Shown here piece by piece: positions 45,609 to 53,697 of a stretch of 64,000 nucleotides of DNA. A model generated the notes under the pieces. That model searched no databases. It saw only the letters and a program-made list of their open reading frames with translations, and was not told the origin of the DNA. The DNA is from an uncultured Aquimarina sp. (lineage in GTDB: Bacteria; Bacteroidota; Bacteroidia; Flavobacteriales; Flavobacteriaceae): positions 1 to 64,000 of the forward strand of contig CANMKK010000024.1 in assembly GCA_947498455.1 (NCBI GenBank), read 5' to 3'. The position numbers and the translations under genes are program-made. Every line of letters starts with the position of its first letter. Position 1 is the first letter of the stretch.

Positions 45609-47879
45609 ATGGCATTTGATATCAATATGATAAAAAAGGTGTATAGTCAGGTAGCGGAACGTGTTGATGCAGCACGTAAAATTACAGGTAAACCTTTAAC
45701 ATTAGCAGAGAAAATATTATACTCTCACCTTTGGGATGGTACGGCTAAAACTACTTATTCTAGAGGAAAGGATTACGTTGATTTTGCTCCGGATCGTATC
45801 GCTTGTCAGGATGCAACTGCACAGATGGCATTATTGCAATTTATGCAGGCAGGAAAAAATAAAGTAGCAGTGCCTACAACTGTGCATTGTGATCATTTAA
45901 TACAAGCTAAAGATGGTGCGGAAACAGATTTAAAAAAAGCTAATGACGTTAGTAGTGAGGTTTTTAACTTCTTAGAGTCCGTATCGGATAAATATGGCAT
46001 AGGATTTTGGAAACCTGGGGCAGGTATTATTCATCAAGTGGTATTAGAGAATTACGCTTTTCCCGGAGGAATGATGATTGGTACAGACTCTCATACGGTT
46101 AATGCAGGTGGTTTAGGAATGATTGCAATTGGAGTCGGAGGAGCAGATGCCGTGGATGTTATGGCAGGAATGGCTTGGGAACTAAAATTCCCTAAGTTGA
46201 TAGGGGTAAAGTTAACGGGTAAATTATCTGGTTGGACAGCACCAAAAGATGTAATTTTAAAAGTAGCCGAAATTCTTACCGTAAAAGGAGGAACTGGTGC
46301 TATCGTAGAATATTTTGGACCAGGAGCCACATCAATGTCCTGTACAGGAAAAGGTACTATCTGTAATATGGGAGCAGAAATTGGGGCTACTACATCAACA
46401 TTTGGTTATGATGAATCTATGGAACGTTATTTACGTGCTACAGAGAGAGCAGATGTTGCAGATGCTGCAAATCAAGTAAAAGAATACTTAACAGCAGATC
46501 CAGAAGTATATGAAAATCCAGAACAGTATTTTGATCAAGTAATTGAAATTAACTTATCAGAATTAGGTCCATTGTTAAACGGACCTTTTACTCCGGATTT
46601 ATCAACAGAAGTTGGTCATACAATGACGGAAAAAGCAAAAGAAAATGATTGGCCGATTCAGGTAGAATGGGGGCTAATAGGTTCTTGTACAAACTCTTCT
46701 TATGAAGATTTATCACGTGCCTCTTCTGTTGCACAACAAGCATTGGATAAAGGTTTAAAAATGAAAGCAGAACTAGGGATTAATCCAGGTTCTGAAAAAG
46801 TACGATATACAGCAGACAGAGATGGTATTCTAGGGATATTTGAAAAACTAGATGCTAAAATATTTACAAATGCTTGTGGTCCTTGTATTGGGCAATGGGC
46901 GAGATATAATGATCCTAAAAATGCTCCAAAAAATAGCATAGTACACTCTTTTAATAGAAACTTTGCTAAGCGTGCCGACGGGAATCCAAATACCCATGCA
47001 TTTGTAGCATCTCCAGAATTAACAGCCGCAATAGCCGTTGCTGGGCGTTTAGATTTTAATCCGTTAACAGATAAGTTGATTAATGAAAACGGAGAAGAGG
47101 TAATGTTTGATGAACCAACAGGGTGGGAGTTACCTCCAAAAGGATTCGAAGTAAAAGATAATGGATATTTAGCGCCAGTAGAAGACGGAAGTGGAGTAGA
47201 AGTTAAGGTAAGCCCAACCTCAGAAAGATTGCAGCTTCTTACTCCTTTTGAACCTATTGGAAATGAAATAAAAGGAGCCAAACTTCTGATTAAAGCTTTC
47301 GGTAAATGTACTACGGACCATATTTCTATGGCAGGACCTTGGTTACGTTATAGAGGTCATTTAGATAACATCTCTAATAATTGTTTGATTGGAGCCGTAA
47401 ATGCATTCGGTAAAAAAACAAATTTTGTAAAGAATCAATTGACAAATGAATATGGAGGGGTGCCAGATACAGCTAGAGCATATAAGGCAGCCGGAATAAA
47501 AACAATTGTAGTAGGTGATCATAATTATGGAGAAGGATCTTCTCGTGAGCACGCTGCTATGGAACCAAGACACTTAGGAGTTGTGGCGGTAATTGTAAAA
47601 TCATTTGCCCGTATCCACGAAACAAACCTTAAAAAACAAGGAATGTTAGGATTGACATTTGTTAATGAAGCGGATTATGACCTAATACAAGAAGATGATA
47701 CAATCAATTTCTTAGATTTAGATGCTTTTGCTCCAGAGAAAACTTTACATATAGAATTTGTTCATGCAGATGGGACTAAAGATGTAATAGAAGTAAATCA
47801 CACCTATAACCAATCACAAATAGAATGGTTTAATGAGGGATCTGCATTAAATTTGATTAAAAAGCAAAATAATGGATAA
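45609..47879 (+). CDS. acn: Aconitate hydratase
   Basis: The 756-aa enzyme converts citrate to isocitrate in the TCA cycle. It has the mitochondrial-type layout: N-terminal domains with GRDxxxAQDAT-like phrase (RIACQDATAQMALLQFMQAG), VPTTVHCDHLIQ, GIGFWKPGAGIIHQVVLENY in parts, GTDSHTVNAGGLGM, the 4Fe-4S ligands in GSCTNSSYEDL and TNACGPCIGQW, RNFAKRADGNPNTHAFVASPE in parts, and a C-terminal swivel domain (FGKCTTDHISMAGPWL, GDHNYGEGSSREHAA). All three cluster cysteines are present. Single gene with terminator downstream. Confidence 0.96.
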   Translation: MAFDINMIKKVYSQVAERVDAARKITGKPLTLAEKILYSHLWDGTAKTTYSRGKDYVDFAPDRIACQDATAQMALLQFMQAGKNKVAVPTTVHCDHLIQAKDGAETDLKKANDVSSEVFNFLESVSDKYGIGFWKPGAGIIHQVVLENYAFPGGMMIGTDSHTVNAGGLGMIAIGVGGADAVDVMAGMAWELKFPKLIGVKLTGKLSGWTAPKDVILKVAEILTVKGGTGAIVEYFGPGATSMSCTGKGTICNMGAEIGATTSTFGYDESMERYLRATERADVADAANQVKEYLTADPEVYENPEQYFDQVIEINLSELGPLLNGPFTPDLSTEVGHTMTEKAKENDWPIQVEWGLIGSCTNSSYEDLSRASSVAQQALDKGLKMKAELGINPGSEKVRYTADRDGILGIFEKLDAKIFTNACGPCIGQWARYNDPKNAPKNSIVHSFNRNFAKRADGNPNTHAFVASPELTAAIAVAGRLDFNPLTDKLINENGEEVMFDEPTGWELPPKGFEVKDNGYLAPVEDGSGVEVKVSPTSERLQLLTPFEPIGNEIKGAKLLIKAFGKCTTDHISMAGPWLRYRGHLDNISNNCLIGAVNAFGKKTNFVKNQLTNEYGGVPDTARAYKAAGIKTIVVGDHNYGEGSSREHAAMEPRHLGVVAVIVKSFARIHETNLKKQGMLGLTFVNEADYDLIQEDDTINFLDLDAFAPEKTLHIEFVHADGTKDVIEVNHTYNQSQIEWFNEGSALNLIKKQNNG

Positions 47880-47911
47880 TAGATACTAAATCATATAGTT
47901 TTAGATATCAT

Positions 47912-47946
47912 GAAACTCCCTGAGGTTTTCCTTAGGGAGTTTTTTG
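47912..47946 (+). terminator. Rho-independent terminator of acn
   Basis: AAACTCCCTGAGG pairs with CCTTAGGGAGTTT (one mismatch) around TTTT and ends in a T-run at 47939-47945. The T-run leads straight into the nrtR promoter. Confidence 0.85.
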
Positions 47947-47948
47947 TT

Positions 47949-47980
47949 TTTGTTCCAATACAGAAATTTCTAAATTTGCG
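47949..47980 (+). promoter_or_regulatory. nrtR promoter with TTTGCG motif
   Basis: TTTG (47949-47952) and TAAATTTG (47971-47978) are 18 bp apart and the -7 box runs into CG, giving the TTTGCG half-site also seen before prs and nadV. The ATG lies at 47984, only 5 bases after the -7 box, so the transcript should be leaderless or nearly so. Confidence 0.65.
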
Positions 47981-47983
47981 AAT

Positions 47984-48664
47984 ATGACAATCCAAAATAT
48001 TAAAGTAGCAGTAGATGCAGTTGTCTTTGGGTATAAAGACAAGGTTTTGAATATTCTTTTGATCAAAAGGGATATAGAACCGTTTAAGAATTCTTGGGCA
48101 TTACCGGGAGGCTTGGTTTTGGAAAACGAAAGCTTAGAAGATGCGGTAGAACGAGAACTTCGAGAAGAAACAAATGTTACTGTAGATTATTTAGAACAAC
48201 TATATTCCTTTGGGCAACCAGAAAGAGATCCTAGAAATCGAGTAATAAGTATTACGTATTTTGGTTTGGTAAAACCCGAACATCATAAAATTAAAGCAGA
48301 TACAGATGCTAATGATGTAGCATGGTTTGATATAAATAAACTACCCGAACTGGCATTCGATCACATGTCCATTCTGGAAATGGCTAAAAAACGACTTCGT
48401 AATAAATTAACGTATGAACCTATAGGTTTTGACTTGTTAGCAGACAAATTTTTGTTTTCGGATTTAGAAAAATTATATACTACTATTTTAGATAAACAAA
48501 TTGACCGAAGAAACTTTAGAAAAAAAATACTGAGTTTCGGTATTCTTGAAGAATTACAGGAAAAAGTTTCAGAGGGTAGAGGTAGACCCGCCAACCTCTT
48601 TAAGTTTAATCAAAAACAATACTTCAAACTCAAAAAAGAAGGATTTTTGTTTGATATTAAATGA
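47984..48664 (+). CDS. NrtR-like Nudix/wHTH regulator of NAD metabolism
   Basis: The 226-aa protein has an N-terminal Nudix domain (VAVDAVVFGYKDKVLNILLI, WALPGGLVLENESLEDAVER) and a C-terminal winged-helix domain (RRNFRKKILSFGILEELQEK, GRGRPANLFKFN). The Nudix box G43-x5-E49-x7-RELREE is intact except for Asn in place of the last Gly, so both ligand sensing and ADP-ribose hydrolysis are possible. NrtR proteins repress NAD synthesis and salvage genes and are released by ADP-ribose; some relatives regulate sugar use. The adjacent prs and the later nadV, with shared promoter motifs, favour the NAD role. Confidence 0.85.
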   Translation: MTIQNIKVAVDAVVFGYKDKVLNILLIKRDIEPFKNSWALPGGLVLENESLEDAVERELREETNVTVDYLEQLYSFGQPERDPRNRVISITYFGLVKPEHHKIKADTDANDVAWFDINKLPELAFDHMSILEMAKKRLRNKLTYEPIGFDLLADKFLFSDLEKLYTTILDKQIDRRNFRKKILSFGILEELQEKVSEGRGRPANLFKFNQKQYFKLKKEGFLFDIK

Positions 48665-48697
48665 AGCAGCATATCTTTTAGATAAATTTTTAATGTA

Positions 48698-48754
48698 ATT
48701 TTTACGCAAAATATTTTGTTGTAAGATATTTCTGTTTTAAATTTGCGTAAAAAT
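48698..48754 (+). promoter_or_regulatory. prs promoter with paired operator half-sites
   Basis: ATTTTTACGCAAA (48698-48710) is the exact reverse complement of TTTGCGTAAAAAT (48742-48754); the arms start 44 bp apart, close to four helical turns. Between them lies TTTG (48715-48718), 19 bp, and TAAATTTG (48738-48745), so the downstream arm overlaps the -7 box. A repressor bound to both arms could loop out or block the promoter. NrtR is the obvious candidate. Confidence 0.65.
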
Positions 48755-48763
48755 AACACAATT

Positions 48764-49585
48764 ATGCTTTATTTACATTTAGATTCTTCATTCACTCCTT
48801 ACGGAAATACAATCGCTTTCGAATCCTTTGTTTTTAATGGCGGAGAGCCGCACATTAAAATCTTAGAAAGCAATTTAGAAGAAAAGATTACTATTACACA
48901 TCGAATTAATTCTTTTAATGATCTAGGACTATTATTAGTAGCTACAGATGCCTTACGAAGAATGGATGTAAAAGATATTACTGTATTGATACCATACTTT
49001 CCGGCAGCAAGACAAGATCGAGTTATGGTAAGTGGGGAATCATTAAGTGTAAAAGTATATGCGGATATTATAAATGCGCAAAACTATAACCAGGTGATGG
49101 TTTTTGACCCGCATTCTGAAGTAACTTCAGCTTTGCTGAATAATGTAAAAGTGATTGAGAATTATGGCTATGTAAAAAAATGTTTGGATCAGATTAATGA
49201 AGAGGTGGTGTTGATATCTCCAGATGGTGGAGCTTTAAAAAAGATCTATAAAGTATCAGCGTATTTAGGAGGAATAGAAGTAGTAGAATGTTCTAAGAAA
49301 AGAGATGTAAAAACAGGGAAACTATCTGGGTTTAGAGTATATGAAGAAGATCTGAAAGAGAAGCATTGTGTAATCGTGGATGATATCTGTGATGGAGGAG
49401 GTACATTTTTAGGATTAGCAGCGGCCTTAAAAGAAAAAAATGCTGAAAAATTAAGCCTAGTAGTGAGTCACGGAATTTTTAGCAAAGGCTTTGAGGAATT
49501 AAACAAGTCATTTGATGCTGTTTTTACTACAAATTCTTTTAGAGATATAGAAAAGGAAAACGTGGTACAGTTTTCTGTCATATAA
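48764..49585 (+). CDS. prs: Ribose-phosphate pyrophosphokinase-like protein, phage-type
   Basis: The 273-aa protein starts at MLYLHLDSSFTPYGN (a TTG at 48743 lies inside the promoter spacer zone and is rejected). It has the PRPP synthetase marks PYFPAARQDR (77-86), DPHSEV (115-120) and the PRPP loop VDDICDGGGTF (205-215). It is about 40 residues shorter than housekeeping Prs, and GDGG-type loop DDICDGGGTF is what I recall from phage Prs genes linked to nadV. It should transfer pyrophosphate from ATP to ribose 5-phosphate, feeding NadV with PRPP; an ADP-ribose substrate, as in phage Adps, is an alternative. Confidence 0.88.
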   Translation: MLYLHLDSSFTPYGNTIAFESFVFNGGEPHIKILESNLEEKITITHRINSFNDLGLLLVATDALRRMDVKDITVLIPYFPAARQDRVMVSGESLSVKVYADIINAQNYNQVMVFDPHSEVTSALLNNVKVIENYGYVKKCLDQINEEVVLISPDGGALKKIYKVSAYLGGIEVVECSKKRDVKTGKLSGFRVYEEDLKEKHCVIVDDICDGGGTFLGLAAALKEKNAEKLSLVVSHGIFSKGFEELNKSFDAVFTTNSFRDIEKENVVQFSVI

Positions 49586-49612
49586 TCAATTTTGTTAAAC
49601 GGAGTAGATTGA

Positions 49613-49878
49613 ATGAAGAAGAATGTATATAAGGAATTAAAAGAAGGAAATATGATGGATGAAGACAAAAAAGAACAGTTATTTTATTTGGTGCAGGAGC
49701 AGTAATAAATATTGATTCCAATAAAAATAACCTGGAGAGAATCTAAATAGATATCCTTAAGAAAGAATCTTTAGCTATGGTGAAAAGTCAGAAAATAAAT
49801 TATCACGAGTAATTTGATGATAAAATCAAAATAAATATAGTAGGAATGAAAGATTTTTTAAAAGTTCAACTAATGTAA
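49613..49878 (+). pseudogene. Possible SIR2-like gene remnant
   Basis: A frame opens at ATG 49613 (MKKNVYKELKEGNMMDEDKK) and after a one-base shift in the A-run near 49670 reads RTVILFGAGAVINIDSNKNN, stop, IDILKKESLAMVKSQKINYH, stop, and FDDKIKINIVGMKDFLKVQL, all in one frame. The phrase TVILFGAGAV is the usual N-terminal NAD-binding start of SIR2-like proteins. The remainder is decayed. The identification rests on about ten residues, so it is tentative. Location inside an NAD-related cluster makes it attractive. Confidence 0.35.
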
Positions 49879-50112
49879 AACGTCCTATTGAAATTTCAAC
49901 GTAAAAAATGAAGTGAACGAAACGTAAAATTAAATTTGTGAAGAGTGAAAAAGGTTATTTGAAGTTACGTTTTCCTTTGAAAATAAAAGTTTAAATAATT
50001 CAAAAACATTTTAATTTAATTTAGTGGAGAGAGCAATATTTTTAGTTGAAATTTCATAAGACTAGACTTTTTTGGGCAATGCAAAAAAGAAAGGTAATAA
50101 TACTAGATAATC
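49879..50112. other. Intergenic, no gene seen
   Basis: AT-rich bases between the SIR2-like remnant and the deoxyribosyltransferase-like gene. No coding frame or hairpin is supported; the promoter of the following operon should lie here but was not recognised. Confidence 0.4.
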
Positions 50113-50571
50113 ATGAAACTAATCACTGCACCAACAAAAATAGAACTAGATAAAAACCAAAGTGTTTTTCTAGCAGGAAGTATCGAAGTAGGTGTTGCAG
50201 AAAAATGGCAAGATAAAGTTATCAAAGTATTAAAAGATGAGAATATAACAATATTGAATCCAAGAAGACCAAGTTGGGATGCTAGTTGGAAACAAGAAAT
50301 AGGCAACCCAATTTTTAAGGAACAAGTAAACTGGGAATTAGAAGCCTTAGAAAAGTCTGATATGATCATAATGTACTTTGATAAAAATACCAAGTCACCT
50401 ATTACATTATTAGAATTTGGATTATATGCAAGAAGCGGAAAGTTGATAGTATGTTGTCCAGAAGGATTCTGGAGAAAAGGGAATGTAGATATCGTTTGTG
50501 AACGATACGGAGTACCACAAGTAAATAAAATAGAAGAATTGATTAATGAAGTAAAGAAGAGAGTGAAATGA
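50113..50571 (+). CDS. Nucleoside 2-deoxyribosyltransferase-like protein
   Basis: The 152-aa protein matches the Nuc_deoxyri_tr2 family: SVFLAGSIEVGVAEKWQDKV (N-terminal sugar/base site), ILNPRRPSWDASW, WELEALEKSDMIIMYFDKNT (catalytic Glu region) and SPITLLEFGLYARSGKLIVC. Members cleave or exchange N-glycosidic bonds of nucleosides or nucleotides. Here nicotinamide or ADP-ribose related nucleosides are possible substrates given the setting. Its stop overlaps the start of the first ADP-ribosylglycohydrolase gene (ATGA), so it begins an operon that runs to 57069. Confidence 0.88.
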   Translation: MKLITAPTKIELDKNQSVFLAGSIEVGVAEKWQDKVIKVLKDENITILNPRRPSWDASWKQEIGNPIFKEQVNWELEALEKSDMIIMYFDKNTKSPITLLEFGLYARSGKLIVCCPEGFWRKGNVDIVCERYGVPQVNKIEELINEVKKRVK

Positions 50572-51511
50572 AAACATTATTAGAACAAATAAAAGGAGGA
50601 ATATTTGGAGTAGTTGTTGGTGATTAGGAGTACCGTATGAATTTTTAGATAGAAATCAGATGGATAAAAGACCTGCTAGAGATATGATTGGTTTTGGTAC
50701 TCATAATCAACCAGAAGGAACTTGGTCTGATGATAGTTCTTTAACTTTTTGTTTAATGGAAAGTTTATGTAATGGATATGATTTAGAGGATATAGCATCA
50801 AAATTTGCCAGTTGGTTTTATGAGAATCTTTGGACGCCAAGAGGATATGTATTTGATATTGGAATAACAACGAAAGATGCTATTTATGAGTTTAAAAAAG
50901 GAATGACTCCTGATTTATGTGGAGGATTAGATGAATATTCTAATGGCAATGGTTCTCTGATGAGGATATTACCATTGGTATATTTTCTAAAAGATGAAAG
51001 TAATATTAATATAAGGTATGATATTATCAAAAGAGTTTCATCTATTACACACGGGCATTTGAGATCTGTTTTTTCCTGTTTTATTTATGTAGAATATGCC
51101 TTATTGCTTCTAAATGGCAGAGATAAATTTGAAGCCTATGAAGTTATTAAAAAACCAATATTAAATTTTGCTATTGAAAACGATTTTAATCCAAAAGAAA
51201 TTGCTCTATTTTCCAGAGTTTTAGAAGAAGATATCTCAAAACAAGATAGATTTAATATCAAAGGAACCGGATATGTATTAAGATCACTAGAAGCCTCATT
51301 TTGGTGTTTACTTAATTCAGAATCTTATGAAGAAACTGTACTGAAAGCAGTGAATCTAGGTGAAGATACGGATACTACAGCTGCAGTGACAGGTGGCTTA
51401 ACAGGATTGTATTATGGATATGATGCAATTCCTGAAACTTGGAAACTCCAGTTAGCAAGATTTGAAGATATAGATGATTTGATAGAACGATTTAATGAAA
51501 GTTTAATCTAA
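50568..51511 (+). pseudogene. ADP-ribosylglycohydrolase 1, frameshifted
   Basis: Translation from ATG 50568 gives MKTLLEQIKGGIFGVVVGD and then a TAG at 50625. In the next frame the protein continues as LGVPYEFLDRNQMDKRPARD and runs to 51511 with all family motifs: GTWSDDSSLTFCLMESL, HGHLRSVFSCFIY, and GEDTDTTAAVTGGLTGLYYG. The junction falls in the metal-site motif GDALG, where about four bases are missing. Unless frameshifting or a sequencing error is involved, the product is inactive: the 283-residue downstream frame from 50660 lacks the first Asp motif. The ARH family removes ADP-ribose from proteins. Confidence 0.85.
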
Positions 51512-51576
51512 TTATACGTTTGTTCGAGTGTTTTGTAGTAATGGAATGAATACAAAATGTATCGAGAATGAGGTAA

Positions 51577-51738
51577 TTGAAGAATAAAAGAATTATTGTA
51601 GAAGCAAGTCCCAGAGACCGCATATGGGGAATCGGAATGGGACAAGCAAATGAAAAAGCGCAAAATCCAAATTTATGGAGAGGACAAAATCTATTAGATT
51701 TTGCTTTGATGGAAGTGAGGGATATGCTAAGTCTATAA
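51577..51738 (+). pseudogene. NADAR-family C-terminal remnant
   Basis: A frame without start codon reads LKNKRIIVEASPRDRIWGIG, then MGQANEKAQNPNLWRGQNLL and DFALMEVRDMLSL, stop. This is the C-terminal third of a NADAR (YbiA-like) protein; EASPRDRIWGIG and WRGxNLLxxALMEVRD are diagnostic. The N-terminal two thirds are absent. NADAR proteins cleave ADP-ribose from guanine bases or process riboflavin intermediates. The fragment lies between the two ADP-ribose genes of the operon, 22 nt before PARG. Confidence 0.8.
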
Positions 51739-51760
51739 AGGACTTTTAAAAAATAATAAA

Positions 51761-52588
51761 ATGCAAAAGACATTACGTAAAATAATAGCAAAGGAAACAC
51801 TTGATGTAACAGAACAAGGTTTTTATATAAATAATAAAGAAGAGAAAATAAATATTTCTGAAATTCAAAAAGCTGCAATTTCAGGAACAAAATTTTATGA
51901 TACTAAAAAATTGGATGCCTTACTTGTAGAGTCAGGTATTATTAGTAACTATGAAACGTTTTTTGAAGTAATGGAAGAAACAACCATTAGCAGTATTCAA
52001 AGATTAATATCTGCAGGATACACAAATCCTATGTGCTTAAACTTTGCTTCTGCAAAGAATCCTGGAGGTGGATTTTTTAATGGAGCACAAGCTCAAGAAG
52101 AAAGTATTGCTAGATCATCGGGATTATACCCGTGTCAACTATCTGCTATAGAATTTTATGAAACGCATAGAGCAATGAAATCTTGTATTTATACAGATGG
52201 CATGATTTATAGTCCTAAAGTTCCGATTCTACGAAATGATAAGGGAGAGCTATTTGATTCACCAATAGTAAGTTCAATAATCACAGCTGCTGCTGTCAAT
52301 GCAGGAGTAGTTAAAAGGTTTGAAGAGGATAAAATAGCTGATATACCTCATATAATGAGGAAAAGAATAGATAAATTATTGATGTTATCTGTAATTAACA
52401 ATCATAAGACACTGATTTTAGGAGCTTGGGGATGTGGAGTATTTCAGAATGATCCTAAGGTGATAGCGAATTTGTTTGCTGAATTATTAAAAGAAAAATA
52501 TACAGGAGCATTTGAAAAAGTAGTTTTTGCGATTTATGCTAAAAACAAAAAGTTTATAGAAGCTTTTCAGAATGAATTTGAAGAATGA
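51761..52588 (+). CDS. Bacterial-type poly(ADP-ribose) glycohydrolase (TIGR02452)
   Basis: The 275-aa protein is a bacterial PARG, a macro-domain relative: NFASAKNPGGGFFNGAQAQE gives the signature GGG (102-104) and the catalytic QEE (112-114), followed by RSSGLYPCQL, YTDGMIYSPKVPILRN, and LILGAWGCGVFQNDP. The Glu pair hydrolyses ribose-ribose bonds or removes ADP-ribose chains. It sits in the middle of the operon, 21 nt before DUF4291. A role in reversing ADP-ribosylation on proteins or nucleic acids is inferred. Confidence 0.92.
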   Translation: MQKTLRKIIAKETLDVTEQGFYINNKEEKINISEIQKAAISGTKFYDTKKLDALLVESGIISNYETFFEVMEETTISSIQRLISAGYTNPMCLNFASAKNPGGGFFNGAQAQEESIARSSGLYPCQLSAIEFYETHRAMKSCIYTDGMIYSPKVPILRNDKGELFDSPIVSSIITAAAVNAGVVKRFEEDKIADIPHIMRKRIDKLLMLSVINNHKTLILGAWGCGVFQNDPKVIANLFAELLKEKYTGAFEKVVFAIYAKNKKFIEAFQNEFEE

Positions 52589-52609
52589 AATTAAAATAAC
52601 CTTGTCAGA

Positions 52610-53203
52610 ATGGGAATGATTCAAGAAATAAGAGCAGATTATAATAAAGAGACAGTTACGGTGTATCAAGCATATGGAAAATCCATTGCGTTGCCCGCTA
52701 TCAGGAATAATAAGTTCGAATCACCTTTTTCTTTTAATCGAATGACTTGGATTAAACCATCTTATTTATGGTTAATGGAGCGAAGTAATTGGGGAACAAA
52801 ATCCAACCAAGAATATATCCTTGGAATAAAAATAAAGAGAACCCATTGGGAAAAAGCTTTATCAATAGGAGTACTGACAGATCCAGATAAATCAATATAT
52901 AAAAGCGGAGCTTTATGGAATAAGGAATTTCAGAATGCAAAAATCCATATTCAATGGGATCCAGAAAGGACTTTAAAAGGAGTGAAGATGCAAGTAAGAT
53001 CTATTCAGGTGGGTATTGGTAGAGATTTAATAAAAGAATATAATGAAGAGTGGATAGAGGAAATAACCGACTTAACTCCATTGACAAAGAAAATTCGATT
53101 ATTACTAAAAGAAGGGAAATACAAGGAAGCTAAAAGATTAGTGCCTGAAGAAAAAATATATGAAGTTCCTAATGATACAAAACGAAGAATAGGAATTAGG
53201 TAA
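52610..53203 (+). CDS. DUF4291 family protein
   Basis: The 197-aa protein has the DUF4291 pattern: IRADYNKETVTVYQAYG, FSFNRMTWIKPSYLWLMERS, NWGTKSNQEYILGIKIKR, VLTDPDK, IQWDPERTLKG and RSIQVGIGR. No signal peptide. An Arg at the start (IRADY), the Tyr-Gln-Ala-Tyr phrase and MTWIKPS are strongly conserved and could form an NAD or ADP-ribose site, but I know of no proven activity. Either of two near ATGs (52610 or 52616) may be the start. The 11-nt gap to the macro-domain gene shows it belongs to the operon. Confidence 0.85.
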   Translation: MGMIQEIRADYNKETVTVYQAYGKSIALPAIRNNKFESPFSFNRMTWIKPSYLWLMERSNWGTKSNQEYILGIKIKRTHWEKALSIGVLTDPDKSIYKSGALWNKEFQNAKIHIQWDPERTLKGVKMQVRSIQVGIGRDLIKEYNEEWIEEITDLTPLTKKIRLLLKEGKYKEAKRLVPEEKIYEVPNDTKRRIGIR

Positions 53204-53214
53204 ACGGAATAAAG

Positions 53215-53691
53215 ATGAAACAAATAACTTATATAAAAGGAGATGCTACAGTACCGCAAGCTAAAGGTACTAAGATTATTGTGCATATATGTAATAATAT
53301 TGGAGGCTGGGGAAAAGGTTTTGTAGTAGCAATATCAAAAAGATGGACAGAACCTGAAAAAGCCTATAGAGAATGGCATCGAAATCGTGCTAAGAATGAT
53401 TTTGAGCTTGGAGCAATTCAGGTAATACAAGTTTCTAATGATAAATATGTGGGTAATATAATTGCTCAACAGGGAATAAAAACAGGGAGCAAAGGAGTGC
53501 CTATTAGATATGAAGCGGTAAAAACTTGTTTAGAAAAAATAGCTATAGAAGCTCAACGATTAGATGCTAGTATTCATATGCCTAGAATAGGTTGTGGATT
53601 AGCAGGAGGTAAATGGACAGCAATAGAACCTTTGATAGAACAGACTTTATTGACTGAGAATTTGGATGTTTATGTATATGATTATGATTGA
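53215..53691 (+). CDS. Macro-domain protein (Poa1-like ADP-ribose phosphatase or deacylase)
   Basis: The 158-aa protein is a single macro domain: ITYIKGDATVPQAKGTKIIV (adenine-binding Asp10), HICNNIGGWGKGFVVAISKR (ribose loop), and MPRIGCGLAGGKWTAIEPLI (second loop). The pattern is closest to the yeast Poa1/OARD1-type, which hydrolyses ADP-ribose 1''-phosphate, the by-product of KptA. KptA is encoded two genes downstream, which makes that assignment attractive. An alternative is removal of mono-ADP-ribose from Glu or from DNA bases. Confidence 0.9.
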   Translation: MKQITYIKGDATVPQAKGTKIIVHICNNIGGWGKGFVVAISKRWTEPEKAYREWHRNRAKNDFELGAIQVIQVSNDKYVGNIIAQQGIKTGSKGVPIRYEAVKTCLEKIAIEAQRLDASIHMPRIGCGLAGGKWTAIEPLIEQTLLTENLDVYVYDYD

Positions 53692-53697
53692 AATATT

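Noticed and set aside
46700..47281. 193-codon open frame on the minus strand inside aconitase
   Set aside because: It lies wholly antisense to conserved aconitase domains and its composition is that of a shadow frame.
47984..48664. Housekeeping ADP-ribose pyrophosphatase without regulatory role
   Set aside because: The C-terminal winged-helix domain and the shared promoter motifs favour an NrtR-type regulator, although catalytic activity is not excluded.
50660..51511. Treating the 283-aa frame as a complete short ADP-ribosylglycohydrolase
   Set aside because: The upstream frame from 50568 encodes the missing N-terminus with the GD motif, and the family needs it; the locus is a frameshifted gene.
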